A DNA stretch of 64,000 bases from an uncultured Clostridia bacterium (lineage in GTDB: Bacteria; Bacillota; Clostridia; Oscillospirales; Acutalibacteraceae), in assembly GCA_946499275.1 (NCBI GenBank), contig CAMMRL010000005.1, positions 1 to 64,000 on the forward strand, given 5' to 3'. The translations under genes and the position numbers were made by a program. Positions 21,641-30,328 of this stretch are shown here, in pieces. Position 1 is the first letter of the stretch, and the number at the start of each line of letters is the position of its first letter. The notes beneath the pieces are model-generated. The model saw nothing but the letters and a program-made list of their open reading frames with translations. It did not search any database and was not told where the DNA came from.

Positions 21641-24620
21641 GCATTGATGACTGCAGAAGTTTTCGCTGTTCAACCAGCTCCTGTAGTTCCCTGCGGTCGG
21701 TGGTAATGAGGGATTTTTCCAAATCGCTGCATCGGAATTCTACAGTGATATTATTATTGTTGGAACTGATAAGCCCGTTGCCGCGCTCAAAATGAGTAAT
21801 CTCCATGACCTCCGCTTCGGAAAGGTGGAGGATATTCTGAACACGCTGCGCTTCCTCGTCTTCCAAATTCAGGACAATCTTGGTTTTGCAGTTATTGATA
21901 ATGCCTTTCCCGTATTTCCCGTCCTCAAGAGCAAAGAAATCGTTGAGATCCTGCGTGGCGCAGACGGCAGACCCGCCATAACCGCGTATAATCTTGAAGA
22001 TTTCCAGCACATATTCCGCAGCGAGCCGGTTTCCGGAGCCACCAATCAGTTGCCAGCACTCGTCGATAAAGATAGCCTTTTCCACCGTCCGGTTTTCTTT
22101 GGCCTTATCCCACACAAAGTCCAACGCCACAAACATACCGGCGGTGAGTAGGTCCCCGCTCAGTTCCGAAATATCCAACACCGTGTACTTGTTAGACAAA
22201 TCCACGTTGGTTTGCTGGTTGAAAGAACGGGCCGAGCCATGCACAAGACGGTTGAGGATGTTCGCCATCCGTTTGGTTTCAGCAGACGAGGCCAGCACTT
22301 CATGTAAATCTCCTAAAATCGGCATTTCCCGATAATTTCCGGGATTCTGTGGATCGTTCAGAGAAGCATTATCATGCGTGATGCCCTTTTTGTTGTAGGT
22401 CTTAATCATTGCCTCGTCCAGTAGCTGTCTCTCTTCGTGGTTCATATCCGGTATCAAAAGGGAAAAGAAGATGTGCAACTGTTGGATTTTTGATGCCAGC
22501 GCCGATTTTTCCAAGGCTCCGCCGTCCAGCAGCTCATCTACCGACTTGTCGGTGGGACGGATTTCCATGACATTGATACAGTTTTTCGATGCCGGGCTAA
22601 TCTGGATAAATTCGCCGCCTATGTTTTTACAGGCACGGTGAAACTCATGCCCCTTGAGTGGTGCGACGATGAACACCTGAATGCCTTTTCTTCTCATACG
22701 TAAGCCCATCAGTTGCAGTGTAAAAGTCTTACCGGCTCCGCTGGTCCCCAAAATTGCCATATTAGCGTTCTTATAGACCCGAGAGTTAAAAATATCTACA
22801 ATCACTAGAGAATTATTGATTTTATTAGTTCCCAGCAAAATACCGTTGTCGTCGCAAAGCTCATAGGCGGTGAAGGGATAACAGCTTGCAGCGCCGGAGG
22901 TCAGCACGTTGCGCTTGGAGCGCCCGTACAGGTGCTTTTCCAAATTCGTTAGGGGCAGCGCCGATAAAAAGGCCTGTTCCTCACGGAATGCGCAGGAGCT
23001 TATGGATAGATCCTGCGATACCAGCAGCTTTTTCATTTCGCGCTCCCGCCATTCCAGATCCTCCGGTGTTTCAGCGGTAATGGTAATAAGGATATTGGCG
23101 TAATAAAAATCCTCGCTGTTCGAGAGGCCGTCTTTGAGAAAGTATCCGCTGCGGATCGCCCCGTCCAAATCGTCATAATCGGTGTTGGTATCGCTCGTTT
23201 CTTTAATCTTAGAACGGTTGATCCGGAGCTGCTGCCCCAGCTTATGCACCATGCGCTCTTTTGGCTGCTTCGTTAAAAACAGGTCAATATCAATGCCGTC
23301 TCCCGCATTGATTAACAGGCTCATCCAGCCTGCCGTCACACGGGATTTGTACCCATCGGACGGGATCAGCAAATAGGAATGATACAGACCATCGATGGAG
23401 ATGTATTTCGCATGGGTGAAGTCAATGGTTTTTGGTGCGAAAAACTCGGTACAGGGGATGGCATCGGTGTTTTTGCCCTGCTCCACATATCGGGAAACAA
23501 TATCCTCCACACGGGCGGACAGCGGTACATCCGAGCTTTCCTGCCGGCAGAGGATGTTATACAGTACATCTACCGTAAACTCATCTTCGTTTTCCGGCGT
23601 CAGCACTTCGTTCCCGCACTGTTTCAGGTAATTTACTGCGGTGCGGGCCGCCACCTGCAGGGTGGATATGGCGTCGGCTTCATCGCTGCCTCCGCGTCGG
23701 CCCACAGCCTCATACTCAAATGAAATGAAAAAGCGGCGGGTTGTTGCTTCACGGGAGCCGATACGTCCCACCAGTTTTAAGTAATCTTCCTGAAGCATCC
23801 GGCAGTTCGGATCGGTTTCCCGCGCCATTTCTTTTTTCACAATGTCTATGTGCCGGTTGATGTCAGCGCGTTTGCTCAGGGCCTTAAACTGGATTTTGAC
23901 CGGAGAAATTTTCAAATAACTAATAAAGGAATAGATGATACTGCGTTGTTCCCGTGCGCTGCGAAGCAGGAAGTTAATCGGTACAACCTCAATCACCTTA
24001 ATGTAACGGTGATCCTTGGTATAGATGACGCCGTTTTCAATCTTTTCAATGGGAAGATAAGCGGCCACCGGATTTAGAAATTCCGATTCCGGCACCTGTC
24101 GGCGGGAACGTGCCCTTTCCGGACGCTCTTTCCGTTTCTGGGACTTAGCCTCTTTGGCCGGTTTTTCCTTTTGAGCCGACCGTTTGCGGATGACGCCCAG
24201 AATTTCCGCAAGCATGGAGGGCTCTTTGTTTTCAACGGCCTTATTATCCTTGCGGACGGCCTGTTTTGCCGGAGCCTCCTTTTTCTCCGGACGCTTTTTC
24301 GCTTTCTTTTCTGCGGTCTCACCCACCACACGGCGGTTTTTGACCCACTTAAAAAATGCAACGATGAAGGATGAAAGGCATTCGCCCGATACGCCGAACA
24401 GCCCGAGCAGCGCCAAAGGGAGGGCAGTCAGGCACAAAAGGATGATCCGCGTTGTCAGCGGTATATTCAGCATAAAGACCGGCAAGCCCGCTGATACAGA
24501 GAGAATGCCGGCCTCGATTGCGTTTCTCAGCTTAAATGCTCCCCCGAACAGAGTCGAGCCTTCGATAAAGTTCGGTGGGATATAATAGGTTTCAAATTCG
24601 TTGTCTTTGGATTTGCTCAT
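21633..24620 (-). CDS. VirB4-type secretion ATPase with fused PrgI/VirB3-like N-terminus
   Basis: 995 residues. Residues 1-95 (YYIPPNFIEGSTLFGGAFKL...RNAIEAGIL plus two membrane helices) match PrgI, the VirB3-like subunit usually made as a separate protein. A Lys/Glu/Ala-rich linker of about 90 residues follows. The rest is VirB4/TraC-like, with Walker A GTSGAGKT at about 625 and Walker B AIFIDECWQLIGG at about 845-858. The protein powers the type IV channel at the membrane. ATG behind AGGAGG. Downstream of the C39-peptidase gene. Confidence 0.9.
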   Translation of the reverse strand: MSKSKDNEFETYYIPPNFIEGSTLFGGAFKLRNAIEAGILSVSAGLPVFMLNIPLTTRIILLCLTALPLALLGLFGVSGECLSSFIVAFFKWVKNRRVVGETAEKKAKKRPEKKEAPAKQAVRKDNKAVENKEPSMLAEILGVIRKRSAQKEKPAKEAKSQKRKERPERARSRRQVPESEFLNPVAAYLPIEKIENGVIYTKDHRYIKVIEVVPINFLLRSAREQRSIIYSFISYLKISPVKIQFKALSKRADINRHIDIVKKEMARETDPNCRMLQEDYLKLVGRIGSREATTRRFFISFEYEAVGRRGGSDEADAISTLQVAARTAVNYLKQCGNEVLTPENEDEFTVDVLYNILCRQESSDVPLSARVEDIVSRYVEQGKNTDAIPCTEFFAPKTIDFTHAKYISIDGLYHSYLLIPSDGYKSRVTAGWMSLLINAGDGIDIDLFLTKQPKERMVHKLGQQLRINRSKIKETSDTNTDYDDLDGAIRSGYFLKDGLSNSEDFYYANILITITAETPEDLEWREREMKKLLVSQDLSISSCAFREEQAFLSALPLTNLEKHLYGRSKRNVLTSGAASCYPFTAYELCDDNGILLGTNKINNSLVIVDIFNSRVYKNANMAILGTSGAGKTFTLQLMGLRMRRKGIQVFIVAPLKGHEFHRACKNIGGEFIQISPASKNCINVMEIRPTDKSVDELLDGGALEKSALASKIQQLHIFFSLLIPDMNHEERQLLDEAMIKTYNKKGITHDNASLNDPQNPGNYREMPILGDLHEVLASSAETKRMANILNRLVHGSARSFNQQTNVDLSNKYTVLDISELSGDLLTAGMFVALDFVWDKAKENRTVEKAIFIDECWQLIGGSGNRLAAEYVLEIFKIIRGYGGSAVCATQDLNDFFALEDGKYGKGIINNCKTKIVLNLEDEEAQRVQNILHLSEAEVMEITHFERGNGLISSNNNNITVEFRCSDLEKSLITTDRRELQELVEQRKLLQSSMQS

Positions 24621-24635
24621 TGATTCCTCCTGACA

Positions 24636-26030
24636 TTATCCTATGATCCAGAATGGTCCTCCGGCGGCCGCCCCCTCTCTGGCTTCGTCAATAATCAGGG
24701 ATAAATCCCACGTCTGTTCGCTCTTTTTATAGCTGGCAGGATCGGCTACAAGGATTTTACCGTTCTCTACACCGCGCAAAACGATGAAATGGCCGGAGGT
24801 CGTAAAGTGTCCCTTGCTCATCAAAGCAACCACCAGCTTCCCGTCGCTCAAAGCGTCGGAAATCTTCTGCCCGCCGTCCTTGCCGCAGCCTTCCACTGGG
24901 AGATCCCAAGCTTTGGCCGCTGCCGGGATCAGGCCATGATAGGAGCCGTTCCCCGAAGCCCAGTAGCCGTGCTCATACGACCACTTTGCCATCTCTACGG
25001 GATCGACGGTTTCTTCCGTGAGGGAGGAGACCACAATCGCCATCGCGGTAGGGCCGCATCCATAACCGCCGATATCGTCCGTCCCATACGGTTTGGAAGC
25101 ATATCGCTCATCAAGCTGATTAAAATAGACAACTTCTGTTTTGCCATTGGTGAATTTAATATCGCCCAGAGATGTGATCGCCTGATATCCGTTGGGAAGC
25201 CTTTGGAACATCCCATCGCCCAAAAACATACCCAGGTTTTTGGCGTAGTTGTTCGCCAGTTCCTTTTGCTCCGCGTCCAGATGAAAGACGTTATCAGCAA
25301 AATAATCCTCGCCGTTGTAGACGATGGTATACACCATCCAGGTTTCCGTTACCGTCTTCGAGGTCGAGGTTTCTTTGCCTGTGCTGCTGTCTACAGTGAT
25401 GGTGATTTCCTCACGCGTGCGCGTCTCTTCCTTTTTGGAAAAGGAATACAGCTCCCCTTTGGCGTTTCGCAGCGTGGATTCCATATCAGCAAAAGTGATG
25501 GATTCAAAATCCTCGTTTTTGGAGGCGCAGAACTGCGAAACAAAGGCGTTGGCGTTATATGCTGGTGCATTTTCATGGGGATTGATGATCTCCCGCTGGT
25601 CGGCGGTGGAATTGTTATAATCCTGCTCAATCTGTTTCAGGACATCTTCCAGCGCCTCTGACAATACATCACTCACGGAATTTGTAATATCGGTCACGTT
25701 CTCCGTGATATAGGCGCTGTCGTTTAAGATGGGAACCGTCGGATCGTCCGGTGTGAAGGCATCCACCAGACCGCCGAAAATCAAGGAGGGCAGCATCAGG
25801 ATAAACAGTATCGGCAGCAGGAAGATCGCCACTACTACAAGGATGATTTTTCCGATCAGGTGTCGGTTACCCCAAACAAGGCCGGCCACAGCGCCATACG
25901 GACCGCCTGCAGCGGCACCTTTGGCGGCTCCGGCAATCGCCTTCCCGGTTTTAACTGCACCACGAACGGCATTTGCAGCCTGTGCTCCCTTTTCAGTGAT
26001 AGAAGTTTGATTGTTTTTTTCTTCCGCCAT
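24636..26030 (-). CDS. Membrane-anchored C39-like peptidase of the secretion system
   Basis: 464 residues. A Gly/Ala-rich cytoplasmic N-terminus, one membrane helix (about 55-80), a long extracellular linker, then a Peptidase_C39_2-type domain from about 300: VVYFNQLDERY, YGCGPTAMA (nucleophile Cys), GHFIVLRGV (His) and LVADPAS (Asp). It takes the position of the VirB1-like wall hydrolase in other systems and probably opens or remodels peptidoglycan for the channel, though C39 enzymes can also process peptides. Its ATG overlaps the upstream stop (TGATG). Confidence 0.85.
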   Translation of the reverse strand: MAEEKNNQTSITEKGAQAANAVRGAVKTGKAIAGAAKGAAAGGPYGAVAGLVWGNRHLIGKIILVVVAIFLLPILFILMLPSLIFGGLVDAFTPDDPTVPILNDSAYITENVTDITNSVSDVLSEALEDVLKQIEQDYNNSTADQREIINPHENAPAYNANAFVSQFCASKNEDFESITFADMESTLRNAKGELYSFSKKEETRTREEITITVDSSTGKETSTSKTVTETWMVYTIVYNGEDYFADNVFHLDAEQKELANNYAKNLGMFLGDGMFQRLPNGYQAITSLGDIKFTNGKTEVVYFNQLDERYASKPYGTDDIGGYGCGPTAMAIVVSSLTEETVDPVEMAKWSYEHGYWASGNGSYHGLIPAAAKAWDLPVEGCGKDGGQKISDALSDGKLVVALMSKGHFTTSGHFIVLRGVENGKILVADPASYKKSEQTWDLSLIIDEAREGAAAGGPFWIIG

Positions 26031-26947
26031 CAGATCCGATCCTTTCGTTTCGGCGGGTCGGGCAGCTTTTTAACAATCTTTTCGTTGTAGGCAATTCCTT
26101 CTGGGGCGTTATAGGGCTTACGCTCTACCGTATCGGCTGCATACTGCTTATACCAGGTCGTGCCGTCAGCGGCTGTCACCGTCGAATATTCACCGCTTGG
26201 TGCCATATACTGATCGGCATGGTACATTCCCATAGCGACCCCTTCCGGGTGTTCGGAAGAGGTCTCGGTCGCCGTGATCCGCCCGCCGCCGATTTCCACG
26301 TTGGAAAAAGAGGGGACGTCCTCAGCCCCTTCGCCTAAAGCGGTATACCCCATGTAGGAGGATAGAGCCGAAGCTGCTTTTTCTCCAGTCATGGCACCGG
26401 TGGTTGAGATGCTGCCGGTCGCCACCGTACCGATGACGCGGTTTGCAAAGCCGCCGCCCTTGCTCATGGAAGATGTAAAGGCTTTACCGCTAAGACCGCC
26501 CTCCTTGTTACCGGTAGCATTTTTGACTGCACCATTTTGGAAACTTCGGCTGACAACACCGGCAAGCCCGCCTTTCAACGTGCCAGCCCCCGGCACACCG
26601 CCGGAAGAAGCCACGCTGCGAGAGCCGCCGCCGTGTCCGCTGCCAAAGGATTTTGCCATTGTTACGCCGCGGGCGGCAATCATTGCTTCTGCCAGCATGG
26701 ATCCTCCCGTATTTCCGACATTGATGCCCAAAGAGGACATAAAGCTGTCGATTTTCTGGCTGATTTTCAAAAAGCCGATGGCGCACAGAAACCACACAAA
26801 AATATTTCCTGTTACGCCTTCTTTACCGATTGTATTGACCTGTTGCTGCACTTCTGCTTCTGTCACCGCAAAGGCGGGGACTGCAAACAAGCTGGTTAAC
26901 ACCAGTACCAGCGCAAAGGACAACAGGATTTTACTTGTTTTTCGCAT
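26030..26947 (-). CDS. Transfer protein with signal peptide and Gly/Ser-rich region
   Basis: 305 residues from the ATG at 26947 (GGAGGTGA upstream). A signal peptide ends VPAFA, a second hydrophobic helix follows (NIFVWFLCAIGFLKI), then a long Gly/Ser-rich section with repeats such as GGGSRSVASSGG and a charged C-terminus. Proteins of this build are found next to the VirB6-like gene in clostridial ICEs and are usually called conjugal transfer proteins. It may line or extend the channel; this is inferred from context. Confidence 0.65.
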   Translation of the reverse strand: MRKTSKILLSFALVLVLTSLFAVPAFAVTEAEVQQQVNTIGKEGVTGNIFVWFLCAIGFLKISQKIDSFMSSLGINVGNTGGSMLAEAMIAARGVTMAKSFGSGHGGGSRSVASSGGVPGAGTLKGGLAGVVSRSFQNGAVKNATGNKEGGLSGKAFTSSMSKGGGFANRVIGTVATGSISTTGAMTGEKAASALSSYMGYTALGEGAEDVPSFSNVEIGGGRITATETSSEHPEGVAMGMYHADQYMAPSGEYSTVTAADGTTWYKQYAADTVERKPYNAPEGIAYNEKIVKKLPDPPKRKDRI

Positions 26948-26961
26948 ACTGTCACCTCCGA

Positions 26962-27672
26962 TCATAGCGAAAGAGGGTTGGATAAGAATGTACCGACCAT
27001 ACTGGTAAATAAACGCAGGCACCACGCATTCATTATCAATAAGAAAATTTGTCCGCCCAGCATCCGGCACCAGCTTTGAAATATTCCAGAGGTTGTTTTT
27101 GACGAACCCAGAGCAAAAGCGATCGGAGCCGTATAGACCAGCACACCGAGCAAAATGTATCTTTCTGCCGCTTCAAACAACAGTTTAATGTAGTTCCATG
27201 CCATTATCAGCACGAAAAGCAGAGCGATAATGGCAACCGCGCCGCTGGCGCACACACCTAAAATAACGGTAATAGTCGAGTTAAAACTGGCAAAATCCAG
27301 CGGCGGTAGCGAAGATGTCAGTACCCACTGGTACGGCGTTCCTCCTATTTTCAGGATGATGTTCACAATATCGTCGGCAAAATACGCCAGCAGGATGAAC
27401 AGCACCGAACGGATAGACAGTTTCACAGGATCTTCTGCCTCAATTCCAGCAGCAAGGCCGTAGTTGCGAAAAAGCTGCCACACCCAGTTTAAGAGAATCA
27501 GGCCGATTGCCAGTGCCACAAAGACTTCATACATTGTCTTCGCCGCTGGAAAATACCGTAGAAAGGTTGTCATATTGCAGCCTAAAGCACCTAATACCGA
27601 TGTGCTGATCAGATCCAGACCATGCATGACCTGTTCGGCTATCCAGGATACAATTCCATCTAATATACCCAC
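26962..27672 (-). CDS. VirB6/TrbL-like polytopic channel protein
   Basis: 236 residues, GTG start behind AAGGAG. Five or six hydrophobic helices are visible (about 37-60, 82-105, 130-165, 175-190, 210-225) with an amphipathic N-terminus, as in TrbL/VirB6 inner-membrane channel components of type IV systems. It lies between the pilin-like and signal-peptide genes in the secretion operon, the expected position. The region contains a conserved FEAAERYILLGVLVYTAPIAFALGSS stretch with charged and Pro residues typical of the family. Confidence 0.8.
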   Translation of the reverse strand: MGILDGIVSWIAEQVMHGLDLISTSVLGALGCNMTTFLRYFPAAKTMYEVFVALAIGLILLNWVWQLFRNYGLAAGIEAEDPVKLSIRSVLFILLAYFADDIVNIILKIGGTPYQWVLTSSLPPLDFASFNSTITVILGVCASGAVAIIALLFVLIMAWNYIKLLFEAAERYILLGVLVYTAPIAFALGSSKTTSGIFQSWCRMLGGQIFLLIMNAWCLRLFTSMVGTFLSNPLSL

Positions 27673-27724
27673 GGCATCACACTCCTTTCCTCATAGGATG
27701 CACAAAAGACGGGCCGCCGGATGG

Positions 27725-28108
27725 TTACGGCGTGCCCCATTTGCCGCCGGCGAAGAAAGGCGTGATATACGAAACGATAAAGCCGAGACCGTTGAGGATC
27801 GCCCAGGTTATAATAATCCGTTTGAGCCACGCCCGGGACTCGTCTACCGTTTTACCGCTTTTGGAAAAATTCATCATCAACAGAGCGATAGACGCCGTGA
27901 CAACGGCGGCGATCGTGGAAATCAGCAGGATTTGGTTGTAGACATCCTTCATGATTTCTTCGGCCTTTGTCCAAACATTCGTAGCGGCAAATGCCTGCTG
28001 CGAAAAGCACGCCAGCATACATACTGTCAGGAACACCATATACAGCACGCGGCTGTAGTTGATATGCCCGCAGCGTTTAAGCGGCGCTGGAATGGTTTTC
28101 TTCTTCAA
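27725..28108 (-). CDS. VirB2/TrbC-like pilin subunit, TTG start
   Basis: 127 residues from the TTG at 28108, which has GGAGG at 7 bases; an ATG two bases upstream is out of frame and stops at once. A cleavable signal ends SQQAFA, followed by two hydrophobic helices (VYNQILLISTIAAVVTASIALLM and IIITWAILNGLGFIVSYI) joined by a short basic loop (SGKTVDESRAWLKR). This is the layout of VirB2-type pilins. First gene of the secretion cluster. Confidence 0.75.
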   Translation of the reverse strand: MKKKTIPAPLKRCGHINYSRVLYMVFLTVCMLACFSQQAFAATNVWTKAEEIMKDVYNQILLISTIAAVVTASIALLMMNFSKSGKTVDESRAWLKRIIITWAILNGLGFIVSYITPFFAGGKWGTP

Positions 28109-28137
28109 ATCATGTCCTCCTTGAAAAATAAGTAAAG

Positions 28138-28158
28138 CCGCCCGAAAAACAGGCGGCC
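28138..28158 (-). promoter_or_regulatory. Small hairpin before the pilin gene
   Basis: GCCGCC / GGCGGC with a 9-base loop, followed on the minus strand by TTTACTTATTTTTC and the GGAGG of the pilin gene. It is weaker than the terminator just upstream but may act with it. Confidence 0.4.
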
Positions 28159-28183
28159 GCTGGGCGAAAAGCCGGGCGATGGC

Positions 28184-28214
28184 AATAAAAAAACACCATT
28201 CAAAAAATGGTGTT
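28184..28214 (-). terminator. Intrinsic terminator after gene 28316-28852
   Basis: AACACCATT / AATGGTGTT with a 5-base loop followed on the minus strand by T7. It divides the regulatory pair (28316-29964) from the secretion operon. Confidence 0.8.
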
Positions 28215-28315
28215 CCCACTGCCTTTTCCGGCTTCTCGATACAATTTTCAGCATACTCATTTTAGCATGAGGGGATTTACGCCGCAATCGCAAAACCGTG
28301 CCAATGTTGTGCCGA

Positions 28316-28852
28316 TTATCTGCCTTTATTGTTCTCAGGGAAAAATTGCTCCAAAAGATTTAAGCTGTCCCGGGAAGTGTAACCCCAAAGAACTGACGAA
28401 AGCGCCATGATCGCTTCTTTCCTCTTGCGGAAATACGTCCGGTAACTGATGTCTTGTATATGCGGCCGGAGCTGGTCGATGATTTCCTCGGTGTTCCGAA
28501 ACTGCTGGGGAGAGAGGTAGGTGTAATACAGAATCCAGTAGTATGCCTCTCCAAATTTGTGTTTGCTTCTCAGCAGGTTGGCCGCGTTTTCCATCAGCTT
28601 GAGCATTTGATAACTCCGTTCAATGCTCCGGGCGTGTTCCTGAATACCGGTATCCGCAAAGTCTACACCGGCCAGATAAATGGACTCCAGAAAATCCTCG
28701 ATACTGCTGCCGAACTCGATCTCGAACTGGCGGCGCACCTGTTGCACCGATAATTCCAAACTCCATACCACATCCCGGTATTTCCGCAGGAGAGTCCATG
28801 TATCGTGATACAGTGGATTTTCTTTCTCTTTCAGTTGTTTGATCTGCTTCAT
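28316..28852 (-). CDS. ArpU/RinA-like regulatory protein
   Basis: 178 residues. Helical throughout; the C-terminal part (FRNTEEIIDQLRPHIQDISYRTYFRKRKEAIMALSSVLWG) resembles the helix-turn-helix end of ArpU-type late regulators from phages. It probably activates or times transcription of the transfer genes that follow. Its ATG overlaps the stop of the upstream gene by 4 bases (ATGA), so the two are made together, and a strong terminator lies 100 bases downstream. Confidence 0.6.
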   Translation of the reverse strand: MKQIKQLKEKENPLYHDTWTLLRKYRDVVWSLELSVQQVRRQFEIEFGSSIEDFLESIYLAGVDFADTGIQEHARSIERSYQMLKLMENAANLLRSKHKFGEAYYWILYYTYLSPQQFRNTEEIIDQLRPHIQDISYRTYFRKRKEAIMALSSVLWGYTSRDSLNLLEQFFPENNKGR

Positions 28853-29964
28853 CGCTGCCCCGCCTCCGATAATTTAAGTTCAAAACGGAACAACTCCGTT
28901 TCTCTGTTCTCCCCGCAGCAAATAGTGAGAAGATAGCGTTTTCCCATACTGTCAAACATAAAAAGTTTGTTCTTGCAGACCGGAGATAATGGTAATAACT
29001 TATATCTGGATCTGTGGCAGGAAAAGCATGGGAAGCCTTGTGCGGAAAGGATTTGACCGACTTTCTGTATGATGATCTCGGTGTGAGAAAATGAACCGCT
29101 ATTTTCGGGATTTGAACCGATGTTTTTTTCTGCTTCCGTATATTCATCAACAGGAACAGAAAGATTAAGCGCCATTGCAACTTCGTCCTTGTCCACAAGA
29201 ATATCTGAGATTTGGAACATCGTGGAGAGATAATTTTTCAGGTAGAGTGCTGTCCCGTGCGTGCCTGCAAAGGAAACGGCGGAGATATAGTCGAGCGCAA
29301 TCAGCTTGCGAACATACCGCCCGGCCGTTGCTTTAGATACGCCCCAGCGTTGTGCAAGTTCGGCATAGCCGAGCAGAGGATTACCCGTTCCATTGCGGAG
29401 ATAGACCACCGGACCAACATCTGAGCCCTGCACCTGCTCATCGTTATAAACCGTATTGATCCACAGATCCAGCAAAGCGTCCATTTCAGAGCATCGGCCT
29501 TGGCTGACAAGCTCCGTTGCCACGGACACCGGCAGGAAGAAAAAGCCTGTATCCTTGGCACAGGGCGCGTTATAGTCCAGCACGCGGTTGTGCTTATGCC
29601 AGCCCATAATTTTGAATTTTATCAGTTTTCCACGACCGAGAAGCGAATAGGCAATCAGGTGACGATTCTGTAAATCCTGAAGAATAGCCAGTGCCTGATG
29701 CTGAAAATGGGTGCGGAACCATTCCGCCAGTTCACTGACTCGGCAAAGCCATTCACCGGGATATATGATGTAGCTGATGCCGTCTATGCGCTTGTAGGAC
29801 GTGCGAAAATTTGCATAGTTGCAGAGAACAGCATAGTAAAATAAATGAGCGCTGCCGCCGACGCGAATATCTTTGTCTTGAAGCAGCATCGTGATAAACT
29901 GCCGATAGATCCGACAGCGTGGATAATCGACGATTTGTTTGATTTCTAATTGATATTCTGACAT
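28849..29964 (-). CDS. HTH replication/regulatory protein of the element
   Basis: 371 residues. The middle (YAELAQRWGVSKATAGRYVRKLIALDYISAV, about 225-255) is a clear winged helix. The N-terminal part (AHLFYYAVLCNYANF...YPGEWLCRVSELAEWFRTHFQHQALAILQDLQNRHLI) looks like a second one, a layout seen in replication-initiation or plasmid-type regulatory proteins. First gene of the rightmost operon, next to a region with short tandem repeats, so it may bind those repeats. The C-terminal 120 residues include C-x-x-C (CFSCHR). Confidence 0.6.
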   Translation of the reverse strand: MSEYQLEIKQIVDYPRCRIYRQFITMLLQDKDIRVGGSAHLFYYAVLCNYANFRTSYKRIDGISYIIYPGEWLCRVSELAEWFRTHFQHQALAILQDLQNRHLIAYSLLGRGKLIKFKIMGWHKHNRVLDYNAPCAKDTGFFFLPVSVATELVSQGRCSEMDALLDLWINTVYNDEQVQGSDVGPVVYLRNGTGNPLLGYAELAQRWGVSKATAGRYVRKLIALDYISAVSFAGTHGTALYLKNYLSTMFQISDILVDKDEVAMALNLSVPVDEYTEAEKNIGSNPENSGSFSHTEIIIQKVGQILSAQGFPCFSCHRSRYKLLPLSPVCKNKLFMFDSMGKRYLLTICCGENRETELFRFELKLSEAGQR

Positions 29965-29979
29965 GATTTCCTCCTAAAC

Positions 29980-30024
29980 GAAAAAGCGGCGCGGGCCTCC
30001 ACCAAAAATGAAAGCCCGCGCCGC
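29980..30024 (-). terminator. Attenuator-like hairpin before the HTH gene
   Basis: An 11-base perfect GC-rich stem, GCGGCGCGGGC / GCCCGCGCCGC, followed on the minus strand by TTTTTCG and then by AGGAGG and the ATG of gene 28849-29964. It would stop transcription in the leader unless overridden. Confidence 0.7.
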
Positions 30025-30142
30025 GGATTTGTTGATTATATGAGTTGTTTATGATATACTTTTATTAAAGTCTTTATCATCTCCTTTTATAGTTTCATAT
30101 CTGTTTCGGAACACACGGACAACTAAACAACAAGAACCATGT

Positions 30143-30194
30143 GATATTGAGATATCTGAGATACCTGATTCCGGGGTACACGAGAGGTACACGA
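30143..30194. repeat. Short tandem repeats in the element control region
   Basis: Three near-identical 8-9-mers in a row, GATATTGA, GATATCTGA, GATACCTGA (30143-30168), and two copies of GGTACACGA 11 bases apart (30175-30183, 30186-30194). They lie in the 364-base gene-free interval 29965-30328 between the HTH gene and the divergent GNAT gene, and could be regulator or initiator sites. Confidence 0.45.
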
Positions 30195-30328
30195 AACGGT
30201 TAAAATCAGCTGAGACAGGCTCAAACCGATAGGATTTCAGCCGGAAAAGAGACCAAAATAGAGGAAAAAGACATGAGAAACATTACTCAAAATAGAGTGG
30301 GAATGAGAAGAAAGGGGGCTTTACAATT

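Noticed and set aside
30036-30080. 14-codon leader peptide frame before the HTH-gene hairpin
   Set aside because: The AGGAG touches the ATG, which leaves no spacing; attenuation by a leader peptide cannot be supported from this alone.
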